This document shows, one piece after another, positions 60,432-64,000 of a stretch of DNA of 64,000 nt. The position numbers and the translations under genes are program-made. A model generated the notes under the pieces. The model saw nothing but the letters and a program-made list of their open reading frames with translations, searched no databases and was not told where the DNA came from. Source of the stretch: Alphaproteobacteria bacterium (GTDB lineage: Bacteria; Pseudomonadota; Alphaproteobacteria; JAJUGE01); the NCBI GenBank assembly GCA_029268305.1, contig JAJUGE010000002.1:1-64000 (forward strand), in the 5' to 3' direction. Position 1 is the stretch's first letter. Every line of letters starts with the position of its first letter.

Positions 60432-63400
60432 TTGATACCTCTGGACGACACTCTCGCAAAACCGGGCCGACACGCTCTCGTCGGTGCCCCGGACGGTTAC
60501 GACGCGAAAGCCGTTGCCGACCTGATATCCACCGGCGGCGCCGGCTGCATCCTCTTCGTCGCACGGGACGAGGAGCGGATGCAGCGCATGCGCGAGTCGC
60601 TGGCGTTCTACGCTCCCGACGTGAAGCCGATGCTCTTTCCCGCGTGGGATTGTCTGCCCTACGATCGGGTGTCCCCACACCCGGATGTGGTGAGCCGCCG
60701 GATCGACGCTCTGACGCGGCTCGCTGATGCCGACCATCTCCCGAAGCTCGTGCTGACGACCGTCAATGCGCTGGTTCAGCGGGTGCCGCCGCGCGACGTC
60801 TTCCGTGGGGTGCGTTTCCGTGTCGAGGTGGGCGGCCGGCTGGATATGGATGCGCTGACCGGCTTCCTCGCCGAGAACGGCTACTCTCGCACCGATACGG
60901 TGATGGAGGCCGGCGAATACGCGGTGCGCGGTGGGATCGTCGACCTTTTCCCTCCCGGGACGGAGGAGCCGCTTCGGATTGACCTTTTCGGCGACGATGT
61001 CGAAGGCATCCGGACGTTCGATCCCTTAAGCCAGCGGACGACCGGGAAGCGCAAAACGATCGACCTCAAGCCGGTCAGTGAGGTCTTCCTCGATGAGGCT
61101 TCGATCGAACGATTCCGCTCGGGCTACAGGGGCCTCTTCGGAGCCGTGGCGGGCGAGGATCCGCTTTACGAAGCGATCAGCGCCGGCCGGCGCCACGCCG
61201 GGATGGAGCACTGGCTCGCGCTGTTCCACGAGCGGTTGGAGACCTTGTTCGACTATCTGCCGGAAGCTGCGGTGCTCCTCGACAAGGCGGCGGAGGAGGC
61301 GAGGGACGCGCGGCTAGAGTTGATCGCGGAGCATTACGCCTCGAGGCTGGCACTCCAGGGCTCGGACGTATCCGGCGGTGGCGGATCTTACCGTCCGGTG
61401 CCGCCGGACCGCTTGTATCTGGACGCTGACGGTTGGGAAGCCGGCCTTGCCGAGCGTCCCGTTGCAGCGCTGGCCGAGTTCGAGAGCGATCCGTCCGACA
61501 ATAACGTGGTCGATGCTGGTGGGCGGCGAACACTGGACTTCGCCGACGTCCGCGCCCGGCCAGATGTCAATTTGTACGAAGCCGTAGGCGAAAGGCTCGC
61601 GCAGGCGCGAGGCGATGGCCGTCGCCCGATCGTCGCAGCCTACACCGCCGGTTCGCGCGACCGGCTCGGCATGCTGCTTCAGGAGCACGGCGTCGGCCCA
61701 CTCCAGCAGGTGTCCACCTGGGCGGAGGTGGCGGCCCTGCCGGCCGAGACGATTGGCCTGGCAGTCCTTGAGCTGGAGCACGGCTACTCCGGGCCCGACC
61801 ACATTGTCGTCGCCGAACAGGATATTCTCGGCGAGCGGCTCGGCCGCAGGACGCGCAGCAGACGTCGTGCCGAGCAATTCCTGACAGAGGCGACCCAGCT
61901 CTCGGAAGGAGATCTGGTCGTCCATGTCGAGCACGGCATCGGCCGCTACGAGGGGCTGGAGACGCTGTCGGTCGGCGGCGCACCGCATGACTGCCTGCGC
62001 CTGGTTTACCATGGCGGCGACAAGCTCTATGTGCCGGTCGAGAACATCGAGGTGCTCTCGCGCTTTGGCTCCGACGAGAGCAGCGCGCAGCTCGACCGGC
62101 TTGGCGGCGTCCAGTGGCAGGCGCGGAAGGCCCGGCTGAAGAAGCGCATCCGCGAGATGGCGGACCAGCTCATCGCTATCGCCGCGCAGCGGACGCTGAA
62201 ATCGGCCGAAATCTATCACCCGCCCGAAGGCGCCTACGACGAGTTCTGCGCCCGTTTCCCTTATCCCGAGACCGAGGACCAGCTTCGCGCGATCGAAGAC
62301 GTCGTCGACGACCTAGCCGCCGGCCGGCCGATGGACCGCCTCGTCTGCGGCGACGTCGGTTTCGGCAAGACCGAGGTGGCGCTGCGTGCGGCGTTCGTCG
62401 CGGCGATGTCCGGGATGCAGGTGGCGGTGGTGGTGCCGACGACATTACTCGCCCGTCAGCATTTCCAGACCTTCCGGGAGCGTTTCGCAGGCCTTCCGGT
62501 GCGGATCGGTTTGCTGTCCCGCATGGTGACGGGCAAAGAAGCGAGCGCCGTCAAGGCGGGGCTTGCCGACGGCACCATCGACATCGTCATCGGCACGCAC
62601 GCCGTTCTGGCGAAGAGCATCAGGATCAAACGGCTCGGCTTGCTCATCATCGACGAGGAACAGCATTTCGGCGTCGCACACAAGGAACGACTGAAGCAGC
62701 TTCGCACCGATGTGCACGTGCTGACCCTCAGCGCCACCCCGATCCCGCGCACGCTGCAGATGGCGCTCTCCGGCGTGCGGGAGCTCAGCCTAATCGCCAC
62801 GCCGCCTGTAGACCGGCTCGCGGTGCGTACCTTCGTCACCCCATACGATCCGCTTACCGTGCGAGAGGCGATCGTGCGCGAGCGGTTCCGCGGCGGGCAA
62901 ACCTTCTATGTCTGCCCGCGCGTGAAGGATCTGCCGGAAGTCGTGGACGAGGTTAAGAAGCTCGTTCCGGATGCGAAGATCGCGGTCGCACATGGGGGCA
63001 TGGCATCGGGCGACCTCGAAGAGGTCATGTCCTCCTTCTACGACCGGAAATTCGACGTGCTGGTGTCGACCAACATTGTCGAATCCGGCCTCGATATCCC
63101 GACTGCCAACACGCTAATCGTGCACAGGGCGGATATGTTCGGGCTCGCCCAGCTCTATCAGCTTCGGGGACGGATCGGTCGGGGCAAGGTGAGGGCTTAT
63201 GCCTATCTCACGTTGCCGCCGCGCAAGATGCCGACGAAGGCGGCGGAGAAGCGGTTGCACATCATGCAGGCGCTGGACTCGCTCGGCGCCGGTTTCACTC
63301 TCGCCAGTCACGACCTGGACATTCGCGGGGCAGGCAATCTGCTCGGCGACGAGCAGTCCGGCCACATCAAGGAGGTCGGTATCGAGCTCTACCAGCAGAT

Positions 63401-63953
63401 GCTCGAGGATGCGGTCGCGGAGGCGAAGGCGGGCGGCGTCGAAGTCGAGACCGAGGACGCCTGGAGTCCACAGATCAATATCGGCACACCAGTCTTGATT
63501 CCCGAAACCTATGTGCCGGAACTCAGCATCCGCCTCGGGCTCTATCGACGGATTGCCTCGCTGGAGGACCGTAAGGAAATCGACGCTCTCGCCGCCGAAC
63601 TCATCGACCGGTTCGGGCCTCTCCCGGAGGAGGTGTCGAACTTGCTCGATATCGTGGCGATCAAGCGACTCTGCCGCGCCGCCGGCATCGACCGCGTGGA
63701 TGCAGGACCGAAGGGCGTGGTGATCGGCTTCCACAAGGACACTTTCGGCAACCCCGCCGGGCTTGTCGCCTATATCGCCCGTCAGAAGGGGACCGCGAAG
63801 GTCCGTCCCGACCAGCGCCTGGTCCTCCAGCGGAACTGGGACACCCCCAAGGCTCGCCTGGAGGGGGTTCAGAAAATCCTGAAGAGCCTCCGCTCCATCG
63901 CCACGCAGGATCAGTCCGGTTCCGCTGATGCCCGTGTTGCGGCGGCGCGCTGA
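60432..63953 (+). CDS. mfd: Transcription-repair coupling factor Mfd
   Basis: 1173 aa with a TTG start four bases after sdhE. The UvrB-homology region (EYAVRGGIVDLFPPG) is followed by the RNA-polymerase interaction domain (SEGDLVVHVEHGIGRYEGLE). The helicase has GDVGFGKTEVALRAA (about residue 640), DEEQHFGVAHKERLK (about 740), TATPIPRTLQMAL-type motif III, and FGLAQLYQLRGRIGRGKVRA. The C-terminal TRCF domain is complete. It removes stalled RNA polymerase and recruits UvrA. The gene ends 47 bases before the window edge. Confidence 0.96.
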   Translation: MIPLDDTLAKPGRHALVGAPDGYDAKAVADLISTGGAGCILFVARDEERMQRMRESLAFYAPDVKPMLFPAWDCLPYDRVSPHPDVVSRRIDALTRLADADHLPKLVLTTVNALVQRVPPRDVFRGVRFRVEVGGRLDMDALTGFLAENGYSRTDTVMEAGEYAVRGGIVDLFPPGTEEPLRIDLFGDDVEGIRTFDPLSQRTTGKRKTIDLKPVSEVFLDEASIERFRSGYRGLFGAVAGEDPLYEAISAGRRHAGMEHWLALFHERLETLFDYLPEAAVLLDKAAEEARDARLELIAEHYASRLALQGSDVSGGGGSYRPVPPDRLYLDADGWEAGLAERPVAALAEFESDPSDNNVVDAGGRRTLDFADVRARPDVNLYEAVGERLAQARGDGRRPIVAAYTAGSRDRLGMLLQEHGVGPLQQVSTWAEVAALPAETIGLAVLELEHGYSGPDHIVVAEQDILGERLGRRTRSRRRAEQFLTEATQLSEGDLVVHVEHGIGRYEGLETLSVGGAPHDCLRLVYHGGDKLYVPVENIEVLSRFGSDESSAQLDRLGGVQWQARKARLKKRIREMADQLIAIAAQRTLKSAEIYHPPEGAYDEFCARFPYPETEDQLRAIEDVVDDLAAGRPMDRLVCGDVGFGKTEVALRAAFVAAMSGMQVAVVVPTTLLARQHFQTFRERFAGLPVRIGLLSRMVTGKEASAVKAGLADGTIDIVIGTHAVLAKSIRIKRLGLLIIDEEQHFGVAHKERLKQLRTDVHVLTLSATPIPRTLQMALSGVRELSLIATPPVDRLAVRTFVTPYDPLTVREAIVRERFRGGQTFYVCPRVKDLPEVVDEVKKLVPDAKIAVAHGGMASGDLEEVMSSFYDRKFDVLVSTNIVESGLDIPTANTLIVHRADMFGLAQLYQLRGRIGRGKVRAYAYLTLPPRKMPTKAAEKRLHIMQALDSLGAGFTLASHDLDIRGAGNLLGDEQSGHIKEVGIELYQQMLEDAVAEAKAGGVEVETEDAWSPQINIGTPVLIPETYVPELSIRLGLYRRIASLEDRKEIDALAAELIDRFGPLPEEVSNLLDIVAIKRLCRAAGIDRVDAGPKGVVIGFHKDTFGNPAGLVAYIARQKGTAKVRPDQRLVLQRNWDTPKARLEGVQKILKSLRSIATQDQSGSADARVAAAR

Positions 63954-64000
63954 GGTTCAGGCAGAGGTGTTGTCGAGCGCGGGTGCGGTGCTCGCCACCA

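Noticed and set aside
63957-64000. Possible C-terminal codons (…VASTAPALDNTSA, stop) of a minus-strand gene at the right edge
   Set aside because: Only 14 codons are visible; too little to support a gene.

Overview
The window is a high-GC chromosomal segment whose gene families and gene order point to an alphaproteobacterium, probably of the Rhodospirillales/Geminicoccales type. The grounds are the recG | sdhE-mfd arrangement, the ppk-ppx-rnd neighbourhood, an ScfR-type XRE regulator, and many LIV/TRAP transporters with CoA and organic-acid enzymes. I see no rRNA, tRNA, insertion sequence, prophage or CRISPR array. Coding density is very high and many genes overlap by 4 bases (ATGA/GTGA). All family calls are by reading; no database search was run.

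Layout. 1-2406 (-): N-terminal part of a secreted serralysin-type metalloprotease with RTX repeats, running off the left edge. 2630-4510 (+): FAD oxidoreductase with a C-terminal Rieske domain, then an ABM-domain protein. 4517-9570 (-): a complete LIV-type ABC transporter (livK-H-M-G-F). 9748-14818 (+): a signalling module made of an XRE/ScfR-like regulator with a HisKA-like segment, a receiver-only response regulator, a small two-helix membrane protein and a symporter-histidine kinase fusion. 14833-22614: acyl-CoA/organic-acid enzymes, two half-size ArsP-like permeases, gpmA, a ThDP enzyme and a TauE/SafE permease. 22615-30423 (-): one apparent operon holding a TRAP transporter, a four-subunit succinate dehydrogenase/fumarate reductase-like complex and a two-subunit class I fumarase-like hydratase. 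30540-33304: a copper-type P1B ATPase divergent from a CsoR repressor. 33365-36186: pyruvate oxidase-like enzyme, a small hypothetical protein and SixA. 36294-41230: ppk-ppx and rnd. 41291-43962: lpxD with a dedicated ACP and ketosynthase. 44053-46707: pepN. 47200-49844: a glutaredoxin-DinB fusion with an in-frame TGA, then gamma-glutamyltransferase. 49870-55200 (-): D-aminoacylase, MOSC protein, enoyl-CoA hydratase, SDR and amidase. 55326-57092: Tat-type GH9 glycosidase. 57177-63953: DUF502 protein, recG, sdhE, mfd.

The most notable observation is at 47200-47970. The frame starts at a TTG with a strong Shine-Dalgarno and is interrupted only by a TGA at 47242-47244. That TGA sits exactly where the first cysteine of a glutaredoxin CxxC motif belongs (reading G-TGA-T-S-C), and two hairpins follow it immediately. 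The simplest reading is a UxxC selenoprotein fused to a DinB-like domain; a nonsense mutation or base error is the alternative. The second is the XRE regulator with a HisKA-like SHEL segment closely resembling that of the histidine kinase encoded three genes downstream, which suggests an unusual phosphorelay or hetero-dimer. The third is the self-contained transport-oxidation-hydration operon for a dicarboxylate, whose flavoprotein lacks the usual FAD-linking histidine.
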